Assembly (NCBI RefSeq): GCF_000972385.1
Contig: NZ_JXTE01000031.1
Span: 23,154-87,153, forward strand
Length of the DNA stretch: 64,000 bases
Direction: 5' to 3'
Source: Streptomyces sp. WM6386
GTDB taxonomy: Bacteria; Actinomycetota; Actinomycetes; Streptomycetales; Streptomycetaceae
Shown here: piece after piece, positions 7,996 through 16,607 of the stretch
How positions within the stretch are numbered: the first letter of the stretch is position 1
Layout: the number at the start of each line of letters is the position of its first letter
Translations under genes and position numbers: made by a program
Notes under the pieces: model-generated
Database searches by the model: none
Told to the model about the DNA's origin: nothing
What the model saw: the letters and a program-made list of their open reading frames with translations, nothing else

Positions 7996-8062
7996 CTCTA
8001 CCGCGTCAACGGAAGTCGAAGTCAAGCGAGTTGGAGTTGCCCCGACCGGGTGATGCCTCCGC

Positions 8063-11000
8063 GTGGCTGAACCCCCGCCCACCTGCCCCGTGGTACGGCT
8101 GGCGCACGTGATGTCCCTGATCCTCGCCGCCGCCCTCACACTCGCCGGCGTCACCTCCACCGCCCCCACCGCGCCGCCCGAACTCGTCGACGACCCCACG
8201 CCGTACGTCGACCCGCTCATCGGCACCAGCAACGGCGGCAACGTCTTCCCCGGCGCCGTCACCCCCTTCGGCATGCTCTCCTGGAGTCCCGAGAACACCC
8301 GGGGTGACGCCACGCGTACCGCGGCGCCCGGCGGCTACCACCACGACGCCACCCGCATCCGGGGCTTCAGCCTCACCCACATGTCCGGCACGGGCTGTGC
8401 GGGCGGCAGCGGCGACATCCCGTTCTTCCCGTACGCCGGTGAGGTCACCACCTCGCCCGCGAGCGACACCGTGGACGCGGTGTACGCCGCCGACTTCGGC
8501 CACGCCGACGAGACCGCCGAGCCCGGCCACTACGAGGTCGCTCTCGCGTCCGGTGTCACGGCCGACCTGACCGCCACCACCCGCACCGGCTCGGCCCGCT
8601 TCACCTACCCGGACGACAAGCCGGCCTCGTTGCTGATCCGTACGGCGAACTCCGAGGTGGGCTCGACCGATTCGCGGATCGAGATCGACCCGGCCGGCCG
8701 CACGGTCTCCGGGTCCGTCACCTCGGGGAACTTCTGCGGTCACCTCGACCCCGAAGGCCGACGCGCCTACTACACCCTCCACTTCACCGCCCACTTCGAC
8801 CGCGCCTTCAAGTCGACGGGCACTTGGGAGGACGACCACCTCGCTCCCGGGTCCCGGAAGGCGTCCGGCGGCACCGGCGGTTTCGCGAACGAGGGACGGC
8901 CCGTCGCGGGCAAGGGAGCGGGCGGCTACGTCGAGTTCGCACCCGGCGCCGGACCGGTGAACGTCAAGGTCGGCATCTCCTACGTCAGCCGCGAGGGCGC
9001 CGAGGCGAATCTGGCGGCGGAGAACCCCTCGTACCGCACCTTCGACGACGTACGGAAGGCCGCCCGCGGTGCCTGGCGCGACCGGCTGGACGCGATCCGG
9101 GTCGGCGGTGGCACGGACGCCGAGCGCACCACCTTCTACACCGCGCTCTACCACTCCCTCCTCCACCCGAACGTCATCAGTGACGTCGACGGCCGGTACC
9201 GAGGCGCCGACGGCGAGGTGCACACCACCTCCCGCGGAGCCCAGTACGGCACCTTCTCCGGCTGGGACGTCTACCGCGACCAGGTGCAGCTGCTCACCCT
9301 GCTGGAGCCGGACACCGGCTCCGACATCGCCCGGTCCCTGTACGAACTGGCCGAGCAGAACGGCGGCATCTGGGACCGCTGGCTGCACGGCGCGAGCGGC
9401 ACCCATGTCATGAACGGGGACCCGTCACCCATCGCCCTGGCCGGTATCCACGCCTTCGGCGGCACGGGCTTCGATGTGCGCGGTGCGCTCGCCTCGCTGG
9501 TGAAGGCGGCGACCGTGCCGACCGGGAAGGACCTGTCGTCCGCCGGGCGGCCGGTGCTGTCCGTCGGCCAACGCCCCTCCCTGGACACGTACATGAAGCA
9601 CCACTACATGCCGTCCGTCTCCAACGCCTGGGGCGGGGCGGCCGAGACGCTGGAGATGTCCGGCGCCGACTTCGCGCTCTCCCAACTGGCCGCCGCGGCG
9701 GGGGAGAAGGACGTGGCGGCCGACTTCGCCGGGCGTTCCCAGTGGTGGCAGAACAACTTCAACCTGGCGGCCGATCCGGGCGGCGGCTACATCGCCGACC
9801 GCAACGCCGACGGCAGCTGGGTCACCGGCTTCACCCCGGCCACAGGCAAGGGATTCGTCGAGGGTACGGCGGCGCAGTACACATGGATGGTCCAGCACAA
9901 CCCGGCCGGGCTCTTCGCCGCGATGGGCGGCCGGGGCGAGGCGGTGGCGCGGCTCGACGGCTTCTTCCGTGACGAGGACGGCGGTTGGGCCCTGACCGGC
10001 AGCGGCGGGGAGAAGTCCGAGCTGGACAACGAGCCGTCGATCAACGTCCCCTACCTGTATGCCTACGCGGGCGCCCCGTACAAGACGCAGGAGACCGTCC
10101 GCGCCGCGATGCGGCAGCTCTGGTCGACGCAGCCGGGTGGCATCCCCGGAAACGACGACCTCGGCGCGATGTCGTCCTGGTACGTCTTCTCGGCGCTCGG
10201 CATGTATCCGCAGGTCCCCTCGCGGGCTGAACTCGTCCTCGCCTCACCGCTGTTCCCGCGGATCGAGATCGACCGCCCGGGCGGCGACGACATCACCGTC
10301 GGCGCGAAGGGCGCCGCCGCCGACTCGCCGTACATCCACTCCCTGAAGGTCAACGGCCGCGCGAGCGACCGCCCTTGGCTCCCAGCCGCCTTCGTGCGGG
10401 ACGGCGGCCGGCTGGACTACACGCTCTCCGGCACCCCGGACCGGGCCTGGGGCACCGCCTCCGAGGACGCCCCGCCGTCCTTCCGCGAGGGCGAGCAGCC
10501 GTACCGGATCGGTGTCGGCCCGACCACGGCGACGCTCGCCCCGGGCGGCAGCACGACGATCGGCATCAAAGCCCTGCCGATGAGCGGGGGCGAGGCGCGT
10601 TTCCGGGTGGAGACACCCGAGGGCATCACCGCGACTCCCGCCGAGGGCAGGGTCGTCGAGGGGACACGGGAGATCGTGCTGACGGCCGGCAAGGGCATCG
10701 AGCAGGGCTTCTACGACGTGAAGGTCGCCGTGACCTCCTACGTCCAACCCGTGGCCCTGACCGTCGCCGCACCCGGCACCCTCCTCGCCGCCTACAACGG
10801 CACCGGCGTCTCGGACGACTCCGGCGACCACACCGAGGCCGACTTCGACGGCGGCGGCTGGAGCTACTCCCGTCAGGCGCTGGCCGCGGCGGGGCTGACG
10901 CCTGGTGCGCGGGGCACGGTCGGCGCTCTGGCCTTCACCTGGCCGGACTCGCCGGGCGGGCGGCCGGACAATGCCTGGGCCGCGGGGCAGACCCTGCAAC

Positions 11001-11335
11001 TGGACGAGCCGGTGAGCCAGTTGTCCCTCATCGGCAGCGCGGTCTTCGGCAACCGGCAGTCCAAGGCCACCGTCACCTACACCGACGGCACCACCGACAC
11101 GACCGACGTCTCCTTCACCGACTGGACGCGGGGCGGGGGCGGCGGCAGCGTCCGGTACGGCAACGAGGTCGTCGCCGCGGCCGCGTACCGGAACATCGCG
11201 GGAGCCGGAAGGGATCCGGTCGCGACGTACGTCTTCGCCACCGAGCCGTTCACCGCGCCCGAGGGGAAGCGCATCGCGAGCGTACGGCTGCCGGACGATG
11301 CGCGGCTGCACGTGTTCACCCTCGCCGTCGGCTGA
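8063..11335 (+). CDS. secreted GH92 exo-alpha-mannosidase
   Basis: Encodes 1090 residues. An N-terminal signal peptide (LAHVMSLILAAALTLAG) is followed by the GH92 N-terminal domain beginning DPLIGTSNGGNVFPGAVTPF. The catalytic (alpha/alpha)6 domain contains YHSLLHPNVISDVDGRY, FSGWDVYRDQVQLLTLL and the family signature IPGNDDLGAMSSWYVFSALG. GH92 enzymes are calcium-dependent inverting exo-mannosidases acting on alpha-1,2/1,3/1,6 mannosides of N-glycans or yeast mannan. About 270 C-terminal residues form a NEW3-like beta domain and a further carbohydrate-binding-like domain ending in LHVFTLAVG. Start may be GTG 8063 or GTG/ATG near 8108-8111. A LacI-type palindrome and a dre-like site lie upstream. 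Confidence 0.94.
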   Translation: MAEPPPTCPVVRLAHVMSLILAAALTLAGVTSTAPTAPPELVDDPTPYVDPLIGTSNGGNVFPGAVTPFGMLSWSPENTRGDATRTAAPGGYHHDATRIRGFSLTHMSGTGCAGGSGDIPFFPYAGEVTTSPASDTVDAVYAADFGHADETAEPGHYEVALASGVTADLTATTRTGSARFTYPDDKPASLLIRTANSEVGSTDSRIEIDPAGRTVSGSVTSGNFCGHLDPEGRRAYYTLHFTAHFDRAFKSTGTWEDDHLAPGSRKASGGTGGFANEGRPVAGKGAGGYVEFAPGAGPVNVKVGISYVSREGAEANLAAENPSYRTFDDVRKAARGAWRDRLDAIRVGGGTDAERTTFYTALYHSLLHPNVISDVDGRYRGADGEVHTTSRGAQYGTFSGWDVYRDQVQLLTLLEPDTGSDIARSLYELAEQNGGIWDRWLHGASGTHVMNGDPSPIALAGIHAFGGTGFDVRGALASLVKAATVPTGKDLSSAGRPVLSVGQRPSLDTYMKHHYMPSVSNAWGGAAETLEMSGADFALSQLAAAAGEKDVAADFAGRSQWWQNNFNLAADPGGGYIADRNADGSWVTGFTPATGKGFVEGTAAQYTWMVQHNPAGLFAAMGGRGEAVARLDGFFRDEDGGWALTGSGGEKSELDNEPSINVPYLYAYAGAPYKTQETVRAAMRQLWSTQPGGIPGNDDLGAMSSWYVFSALGMYPQVPSRAELVLASPLFPRIEIDRPGGDDITVGAKGAAADSPYIHSLKVNGRASDRPWLPAAFVRDGGRLDYTLSGTPDRAWGTASEDAPPSFREGEQPYRIGVGPTTATLAPGGSTTIGIKALPMSGGEARFRVETPEGITATPAEGRVVEGTREIVLTAGKGIEQGFYDVKVAVTSYVQPVALTVAAPGTLLAAYNGTGVSDDSGDHTEADFDGGGWSYSRQALAAAGLTPGARGTVGALAFTWPDSPGGRPDNAWAAGQTLQLDEPVSQLSLIGSAVFGNRQSKATVTYTDGTTDTTDVSFTDWTRGGGGGSVRYGNEVVAAAAYRNIAGAGRDPVATYVFATEPFTAPEGKRIASVRLPDDARLHVFTLAVG

Positions 11336-11336
11336 C

Positions 11337-11822
11337 CTACGGGCCGGCGCGGGAGACGAGTTCGAAGGTGAGGGGCTCGGAGGAGTTCGGATCGATGACG
11401 AATCCTTGGCCCTCCTCCTCGGCCCACGTCCCGTCCGGCTGATCGACGTGGGCCACGACCAGCGTGGTGCGCGGCCGGGGGAGCCGTCCCCGGTCCGCCG
11501 GCGGGTCGTGGCTCTGGATGTCGAGGACCCGGACCAGGGTCTCGGGCACGCCGACGAGGCAGGTGTCCCCGGCCGACAGTTGCCAGGGCTTCGGCTCCGT
11601 GTGGAACACGCCCTGCCACCACTCGAGGGAGTCCGGGTCGGTCGGCATGGCCATCTGGCCGTCCCACCGGTACCGCGAGTCCGGGTCGATCCCGGCCCAC
11701 GGCCAGACGAGGAAGGCATGACCGCCCGCGACCCTGGCCACCTTCGCGGGGGTCCACGGGCAGGTCACGCGCAGAATGTCGCCCACGCGGTGCCCGGGGC
11801 CTGCGGTCACTGTCTTCTTCAC
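11337..11822 (-). CDS. hypothetical protein, unknown function
   Basis: Encodes 161 residues. Not recognised. It is soluble with no signal peptide, rich in Trp and Pro (VTCPWTPAKVA, FLVWPWAGIDPDSRYRWDGQ, LEWWQGVFHTEPKPW), and ends in a short acidic segment. Codon use matches its neighbours. It starts 28 bases after the CE7 esterase stop on the same strand, so the two may be cotranscribed. The GTG start at 11822 lacks a clear ribosome site. It ends 1 base from the GH92 stop on the other strand. Confidence 0.7.
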   Translation of the reverse strand: MKKTVTAGPGHRVGDILRVTCPWTPAKVARVAGGHAFLVWPWAGIDPDSRYRWDGQMAMPTDPDSLEWWQGVFHTEPKPWQLSAGDTCLVGVPETLVRVLDIQSHDPPADRGRLPRPRTTLVVAHVDQPDGTWAEEEGQGFVIDPNSSEPLTFELVSRAGP

Positions 11823-11850
11823 CCGCGCATCGTAGGGGGTCAGCCCTCCG

Positions 11851-12837
11851 TCAGCCCCACGTCCGGTGCAGCCAGTCCAGTTGCCGGCGCGCCTGCACCG
11901 CGTCCCCGCCCTCGTGCCCGTTGTACGGATAGGCGTGGATCTCGGTGCGCGGTTCGGCGCCGGACAACTCGGCGTAGCGGTTGAAGGCGGCGTACGCCCC
12001 GCTCGGCGGGCAGACCGTGTCGCGCAGGCCCACCCCGAAGTGGGCCGGGGCGTGGGCGCGGCGGGCGAAGGAGATGCCCTCCATGTAGGCGAGCGTGCGG
12101 TGGGCGGCCTGCTCGGAGCCGCGGTGGACGGAGAGGTACGCGGTGATCTCGCCGTAGGGACTCGCGTCGGTGAGATCCAGGGCGCGGCGGATGCCGCACA
12201 GGAAGGGCGCGGTCACCAGCGCGGCCGCCAGGTCCGGGACGAGCCCCGCGACGGCCAGTGCGAGGCCGCCGCCCTGGCTGTTACCGGCGGCCGCGACGCG
12301 TCCGGCGTCCACCCCGGGCAGCTCACGGACGGCCGCGACCGCGCGTACGGCGTCCGTGATGAGGCGCCGGTAGTGGTAGTCGTGCGGGTCGAGCAGACCG
12401 CGTACCGCCGGGCCCGGGCCGCCGGGCGTCTGTGCGTGCGGGTCGGGGGTGCGGCCGCCGTTGCCGTACTGGTCGCCCTGGCCGCGGTTGTCCATCAGCA
12501 GATGGGCGTATCCGGCGTTCACCCAGGTCAGGCGTTCGTGGGGGAGGCCGCGGCCGCGGCCGTAACCGGCGAACTCGACCACTGCGGGCAGCGGTTCGGA
12601 CACGCCCGCCGGTCTGCTGAACCAGGCGCGCACCGGGTCGCCCGCGAAGCCCTGGAAGGTCACGTCCCAGGTCTGCGTCAGACGCAGTCCGGTCTCCACC
12701 GGCCGGACCGACACCAACACCTCCGGCTGCGCCGCCTCCTTGAGGGTCTCGTGCCAGAACTCGTCGAAGTCGGCGGGCTCTTCGGGGAGCGGACGGTGGT
12801 GCACCAGTTCCGTCAGCGGCAGGTCGAACGCGGGCAC
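11851..12837 (-). CDS. CE7-family acetyl xylan esterase / cephalosporin-C deacetylase
   Basis: Encodes 328 residues from GTG 12837 with GAGG 6 bases before it. Alpha/beta-hydrolase with the full CE7 layout: DNRGQGDQYGNGG (RGQ motif), GNSQGG with nucleophile Ser187, LRDTVCPPS with Asp273, and NGHEGG with His308. CE7 enzymes remove acetyl groups from short xylo-oligosaccharides inside the cell; no signal peptide is present, in keeping. It is divergent from the LplB-type importer operon, with a xylan-type operator and promoter in the shared 227-base gap. This fits deacetylation of imported acetyl-(glucurono)xylan fragments. Confidence 0.94.
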   Translation of the reverse strand: MPAFDLPLTELVHHRPLPEEPADFDEFWHETLKEAAQPEVLVSVRPVETGLRLTQTWDVTFQGFAGDPVRAWFSRPAGVSEPLPAVVEFAGYGRGRGLPHERLTWVNAGYAHLLMDNRGQGDQYGNGGRTPDPHAQTPGGPGPAVRGLLDPHDYHYRRLITDAVRAVAAVRELPGVDAGRVAAAGNSQGGGLALAVAGLVPDLAAALVTAPFLCGIRRALDLTDASPYGEITAYLSVHRGSEQAAHRTLAYMEGISFARRAHAPAHFGVGLRDTVCPPSGAYAAFNRYAELSGAEPRTEIHAYPYNGHEGGDAVQARRQLDWLHRTWG

Positions 12838-12968
12838 GAGGCACCTCGCAGGAGTCGGAGGACAGAGGGAAACTTGCGGAGATCAATGTGCCGGTTTTCC
12901 GTGTTCTACCCCGAGCGGAAGAGACTTCAACTCCGCACGCCTGCCTCAAAAGCCCGCTGCAGCACCCA

Positions 12969-12998
12969 TTGACAGCGCTTTCCGAGTGCCTTTAGGTT
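12969..12998 (+). promoter_or_regulatory. vegetative-type promoter of the xylan-fragment importer operon
   Basis: TTGACA at 12969-12974, an 18-base spacer, then TAGGTT at 12993-12998. The -35 is a consensus HrdB-type box. The predicted transcription start falls just before the CGAAA-N-TTTCG operator. It reads toward the operon starting at 13065. Confidence 0.65.
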
Positions 12999-13022
12999 GC
13001 CGCGGAGTTACCGGTAAGAGCT

Positions 13023-13033
13023 CGAAAGTTTCG
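13023..13033. promoter_or_regulatory. CGAAA-N-TTTCG operator (xylan gene repressor type)
   Basis: CGAAAGTTTCG is a perfect inverted repeat of the form reported, as I recall, upstream of Streptomyces xylanase genes and bound by a xylan-responsive repressor (XlnR/BxlR). It lies 31 bases before the ATG at 13065 and about 25 bases after the -10 box, a position expected to block transcription. The divergent CE7 gene may be controlled by the same site. Confidence 0.75.
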
Positions 13034-13064
13034 GTTCAACTCCCCCCTCCTGAGAGGACCGAGC

Positions 13065-14048
13065 ATGAGCACCTCCACCAAGTCGGCCTCTCCGCCTGGC
13101 ATCCAGGGCCCACCGGAGCCCGACCCACCGCCGCCGCCCTCCGCCCGCGTCCCCTGGAGACGGGCCCTGCGGCGCGACTGGCAGCTGTACTCGCTGGCAC
13201 TGCTGCCGCTGCTGTTCTTCCTGGTCTTCCGCTATCTGCCGATGCTCGGCAACGTGATCGCGTTCCGGCGCTTCCAGCCCGGCGGCTCGATCTTCGGCGA
13301 GCAGTGGGTGGGCCTGCGCTACATCGAGATGTTCCTCAGCGACCCCACCTTCTGGCAGGTGTTCCGCAACACCCTGTGGATCGGCGGGCTCACCCTCGTC
13401 TTCTGCTTCCCCATCCCGATCGTGCTGGCCCTGCTGCTCAACGAGGTGCGCCGGCGTTCCCTGAAGCGCTTCGTGCAGTCGGTGTCGTATCTCCCGCACT
13501 TCCTGTCGATGGTGATCGTCGCCGGCATCACCATGCAGATGCTCGCCACGGACGGCGCGGTCAACCACGTCCTGGGCTGGTTCGGCCACGACCCGATCCG
13601 GTTCATCCAGGAACCCGAGTGGTTCCGCACGATCTACGTCGGCTCCGAGATCTGGCAGACCGCCGGCTGGGGCACGATCCTCTACCTGGCCGCGCTCACC
13701 ACCATCGACGAGGACCTGTACGAGGCCGCCCGCATCGACGGCGCCAACCGCTGGCAGCAGATCTGGCACGTCACCCTGCCCGGCATCCGCCCCACCATGA
13801 TCACGCTGCTGATCCTCAACATCGGCACGTTCCTCGCGGTCGGCTTCGAGAAGGTCCTGCTGCTCTACAACGCGCTGACCTATCCGACCGCCGACGTGAT
13901 CTCCACCTACGTCTACCGGACCGGCGTGGAGTCCAGCAGCTTCAGCTACGCCGCCGCCATCGGCCTGTTCGAGGCGATCATCGGCCTGGTGCTGATCACC
14001 TCCGCGAACCAGCTGTCGCGCCGCACAGTGGGGACCAGCCTGTGGTGA
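13065..14048 (+). CDS. ABC sugar importer permease, LplB type
   Basis: Encodes 327 residues, ATG at 13065 behind GAGAGGA. A Pro-rich N-terminal tail precedes six predicted membrane helices. The binding-protein-dependent transport loop has the EAA signature EAARIDGANRWQQIWHVTLP. FRRFQPGGSIFGEQWVGLRY in the first loop is typical of the LplB/YtcP carbohydrate importer subfamily (CUT1 group), which takes up plant-polysaccharide oligosaccharides. First gene of a six-gene operon, each gene overlapping or close to the next. No ATPase gene is present locally; in Streptomyces the shared MsiK ATPase usually serves. Confidence 0.93.
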   Translation: MSTSTKSASPPGIQGPPEPDPPPPPSARVPWRRALRRDWQLYSLALLPLLFFLVFRYLPMLGNVIAFRRFQPGGSIFGEQWVGLRYIEMFLSDPTFWQVFRNTLWIGGLTLVFCFPIPIVLALLLNEVRRRSLKRFVQSVSYLPHFLSMVIVAGITMQMLATDGAVNHVLGWFGHDPIRFIQEPEWFRTIYVGSEIWQTAGWGTILYLAALTTIDEDLYEAARIDGANRWQQIWHVTLPGIRPTMITLLILNIGTFLAVGFEKVLLLYNALTYPTADVISTYVYRTGVESSSFSYAAAIGLFEAIIGLVLITSANQLSRRTVGTSLW

Positions 14049-14914
14049 AGCCGAGCCGTTCCTACCGGGTCTTCCAGGGCGTCAACGGGGTGGTCCTCAG
14101 CCTCGTGGTGCTGGTGACCCTGTACCCCTTCGTCAACATCGTCGCCCGGTCCTTCAGCGGGGAGCGGCAGATCCGGGCCGGTGAAGTCACCCTGTGGCCC
14201 AAGGGGTTCAACCTCACCACGTACAAGATCGTGTTCCAGGACTCGATGTTCTGGCGCAACTACGGCAACACGGTGTTCTACACGGTCGTGGCGACCGCCG
14301 TGGCCATAGCCCTGACGACCTGTTACGCGTACGTCCTGTCGAAGAAGCACCTCAAGGGGCGCACCGCGCTCGTCGGTGTCGCGGTGTTCACCATGTTCTT
14401 CACCGGCGGCCTGATCCCGCAGTACGTCCTGATCACCAGCCTCGGCCTGAAGAACAGTGTGTGGGCGATCGCGCTGCCCAACGCGATCAGCGTCTTCAAC
14501 CTCCTGGTGATGAAGGCCTTCTTCGAGAGCCTGCCGACCGAACTGGAGGAGGCCGCGCAGATCGACGGCCTGAGCACCTACGGCATCCTGCTCAGGATCG
14601 TGCTGCCGCTGTCCAAGGCGGTCGTCGCGACGATGGTGCTCTTCTACTCGGTGTCCTTCTGGAACTCCTGGTTCAGCGCGTTCCTCTACATGGACAGCAC
14701 CGATCTGATGCCGGTCACCGTCTATCTGCGCAACCTCATCCAGGGCGCCACCGGAGGCTCCAACGCCGGAGCCGGCACGGAACAGCTCAGCCAGGTCGGG
14801 GCGAACATCCAGGCGGTCACCATCGTGCTCACCGCGCTGCCGATCCTCTGCGTGTACCCGTTCGTCCAGCGCTACTTCGTCTCGGGCGTGATGCTCGGTG
14901 CGGTCAAGGGCTGA
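14042..14914 (+). CDS. ABC sugar importer permease, YtcP type
   Basis: Encodes 290 residues from GTG 14042 (or the adjacent GTG 14045). Either start overlaps the stop of the first permease, implying translational coupling. It has six predicted helices; the EAA loop reads EEAAQIDGLSTYGILLRIVLP. FTGGLIPQYVLITSLGLKNS and a terminal YFVSGVMLGAVKG are typical of YtcP-like permeases, which pair with LplB. Substrate is probably acetylated or glucuronosylated xylo-oligosaccharides, judged from the neighbouring enzymes. Confidence 0.92.
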   Translation: MVKPSRSYRVFQGVNGVVLSLVVLVTLYPFVNIVARSFSGERQIRAGEVTLWPKGFNLTTYKIVFQDSMFWRNYGNTVFYTVVATAVAIALTTCYAYVLSKKHLKGRTALVGVAVFTMFFTGGLIPQYVLITSLGLKNSVWAIALPNAISVFNLLVMKAFFESLPTELEEAAQIDGLSTYGILLRIVLPLSKAVVATMVLFYSVSFWNSWFSAFLYMDSTDLMPVTVYLRNLIQGATGGSNAGAGTEQLSQVGANIQAVTIVLTALPILCVYPFVQRYFVSGVMLGAVKG

Positions 14915-14951
14915 CGCTCACTCAATTCACCTACGGAACAAGGGAGTATCC

Positions 14952-16607
14952 GTGAGGAACGAAGGACAGCTGTCGCGGCGTCAGATTCTTGCGGCCGCAG
15001 GCTTCATCGGACTTGCCGGCCTCACCGGGTGCGGCAGCGGCGACGACGGTGGGGACAGCAAGGACCTCTCCAAGAAGCAGAACGGCGCCATGAAGGAGTA
15101 CCGCGCCGGCCAGCAGTTCAAGGCCGCGAAGCCGCTGTCCTTCTCGATGCTGCACAACAACAACCCGCTCTACCCGACGAAGAAGAGCTGGCTGTTCTGG
15201 AAGGAGGTCACCCGGCGCACCGGGATCACCATCAAGCCGGTCGACGTCCCGCTGGCGGACTACGAGAAGAAGCGCAGCGTCCTCATCGGCGCCGGCGACG
15301 CCCCCTTCCTGATCCCGAAGACGTACCACCCGGGCGAGGTCGCCTTCGTGTCCTCCGGCGCGATCCTGCCGGTCAGCGAGTACGTGCACCTGATGCCCAA
15401 CTACCGGGACAAGGTGAAGAAGTGGCGGCTGGAGCCCGAACTGGACTCCATACGCCAGTCCGACGGCAAGTACTACCTGCTGCCCGGCCTGCATGAAAAG
15501 GTCAAGTCCGGCTACTCCCTGTCCTTCCGCACCGACATCCTCGACAAGCACGGTCTGACCCTGCCCACCAGCTGGGACGAGGTGTACGACGTCCTGAAGG
15601 CGCTGAAGGCGGAGTACCCCGACAAATACCCCTGGACCGACCGCTGGAGCACCAACACGCCCTTCCCGTGCGGTGCGTTGTTCGGCTACCTCGGTCAGGC
15701 GTACGGGGTCAGGGCGGGCTGGAACTACGACAACATCTCCTTCGACACCCAGGCGAAGAAGTTCGTCTTCACCGGGGCGAGGGACGGCTACCGTCAGATG
15801 GTCGAGTACCTGAGGAAAATCGTCGCCGACAAGCTTCTCGACCCGGAGAGCTTCACCCAGCAGGACGACCAGGCCCTGCAGAAGCTGCTCGGCGAGAAGT
15901 CCTATGCGATCAGCGCCAACCCGCAGGTACTGGTGCAGGACTACCGCTACAACCTGGAGAAGCAGGTCAAGGGCGCGAAGATCGAGATGATCCCGGTGCC
16001 GCTCGGTCCGGCGGGCCCGGTGGTGCTCGGCGGGGCCCGCCTGGAGAACGGCATCATGGTCTCCAGCAAGGCCCTCAAGAGCGACAGCTTCGTCGCGATG
16101 ATGCAGTTCGTGGACTGGCTCTGGTACTCCGACGAGGGCCAGAAGTTCTGCAAGTGGGGCGTGGAGGGCACCACCTACACGGAGTCCGGCGGCCAGTACA
16201 AGATGGAGCCCGGCATCACCCTCATGGGCTCCGACCCGGACGCCCCGAAGGACCTCCAGAAGGACTTCGGCTTCTTCAACGGCGTCTTCACCTACGGCGG
16301 CAGCTGGGCCCTGGTCTCCTCCAACTTCAGCCCGGACGAGAAGAAGTTCCAGGACGCCATGGCCCAGCGCACCCAGCTGCCCATCGACCCGGCCCACCCC
16401 CTGCAGTCCGTGGAGCAGGAACAGGCGACGCTGTGGGACACCCCGCTCAAGGACACCGTCATCCAGAACACGCTCCAGTTCGTCCTCGGCAAGCGCCCGA
16501 TGTCCGAATGGGGCGCGTACGTCAGCGAGTTGAAGTCGAAGAACATGCAGCAGCTCGTCGACCTCCACAACAAGGCGTACGAACGGTTCAAGAAGGAGAA
16601 CGGGTGA
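14952..16607 (+). CDS. extracellular sugar-binding lipoprotein, LplA type
   Basis: Encodes 551 residues. GTG at 14952 has AAGGGAG upstream. The N-terminus combines a twin-arginine segment (LSRRQILAAAG) with a lipobox LTGC, so the protein is probably exported by Tat and anchored as a lipoprotein. At 551 residues it is the large binding-protein type that goes with LplB/YtcP permeases. PVDVPLADYEKKRSVLIGAG and TLPTSWDEVYDVLKALKAEY are typical hinge and lobe segments. It captures oligosaccharides for the two upstream permeases; ligand inferred as xylan fragments. Confidence 0.93.
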   Translation: MRNEGQLSRRQILAAAGFIGLAGLTGCGSGDDGGDSKDLSKKQNGAMKEYRAGQQFKAAKPLSFSMLHNNNPLYPTKKSWLFWKEVTRRTGITIKPVDVPLADYEKKRSVLIGAGDAPFLIPKTYHPGEVAFVSSGAILPVSEYVHLMPNYRDKVKKWRLEPELDSIRQSDGKYYLLPGLHEKVKSGYSLSFRTDILDKHGLTLPTSWDEVYDVLKALKAEYPDKYPWTDRWSTNTPFPCGALFGYLGQAYGVRAGWNYDNISFDTQAKKFVFTGARDGYRQMVEYLRKIVADKLLDPESFTQQDDQALQKLLGEKSYAISANPQVLVQDYRYNLEKQVKGAKIEMIPVPLGPAGPVVLGGARLENGIMVSSKALKSDSFVAMMQFVDWLWYSDEGQKFCKWGVEGTTYTESGGQYKMEPGITLMGSDPDAPKDLQKDFGFFNGVFTYGGSWALVSSNFSPDEKKFQDAMAQRTQLPIDPAHPLQSVEQEQATLWDTPLKDTVIQNTLQFVLGKRPMSEWGAYVSELKSKNMQQLVDLHNKAYERFKKENG

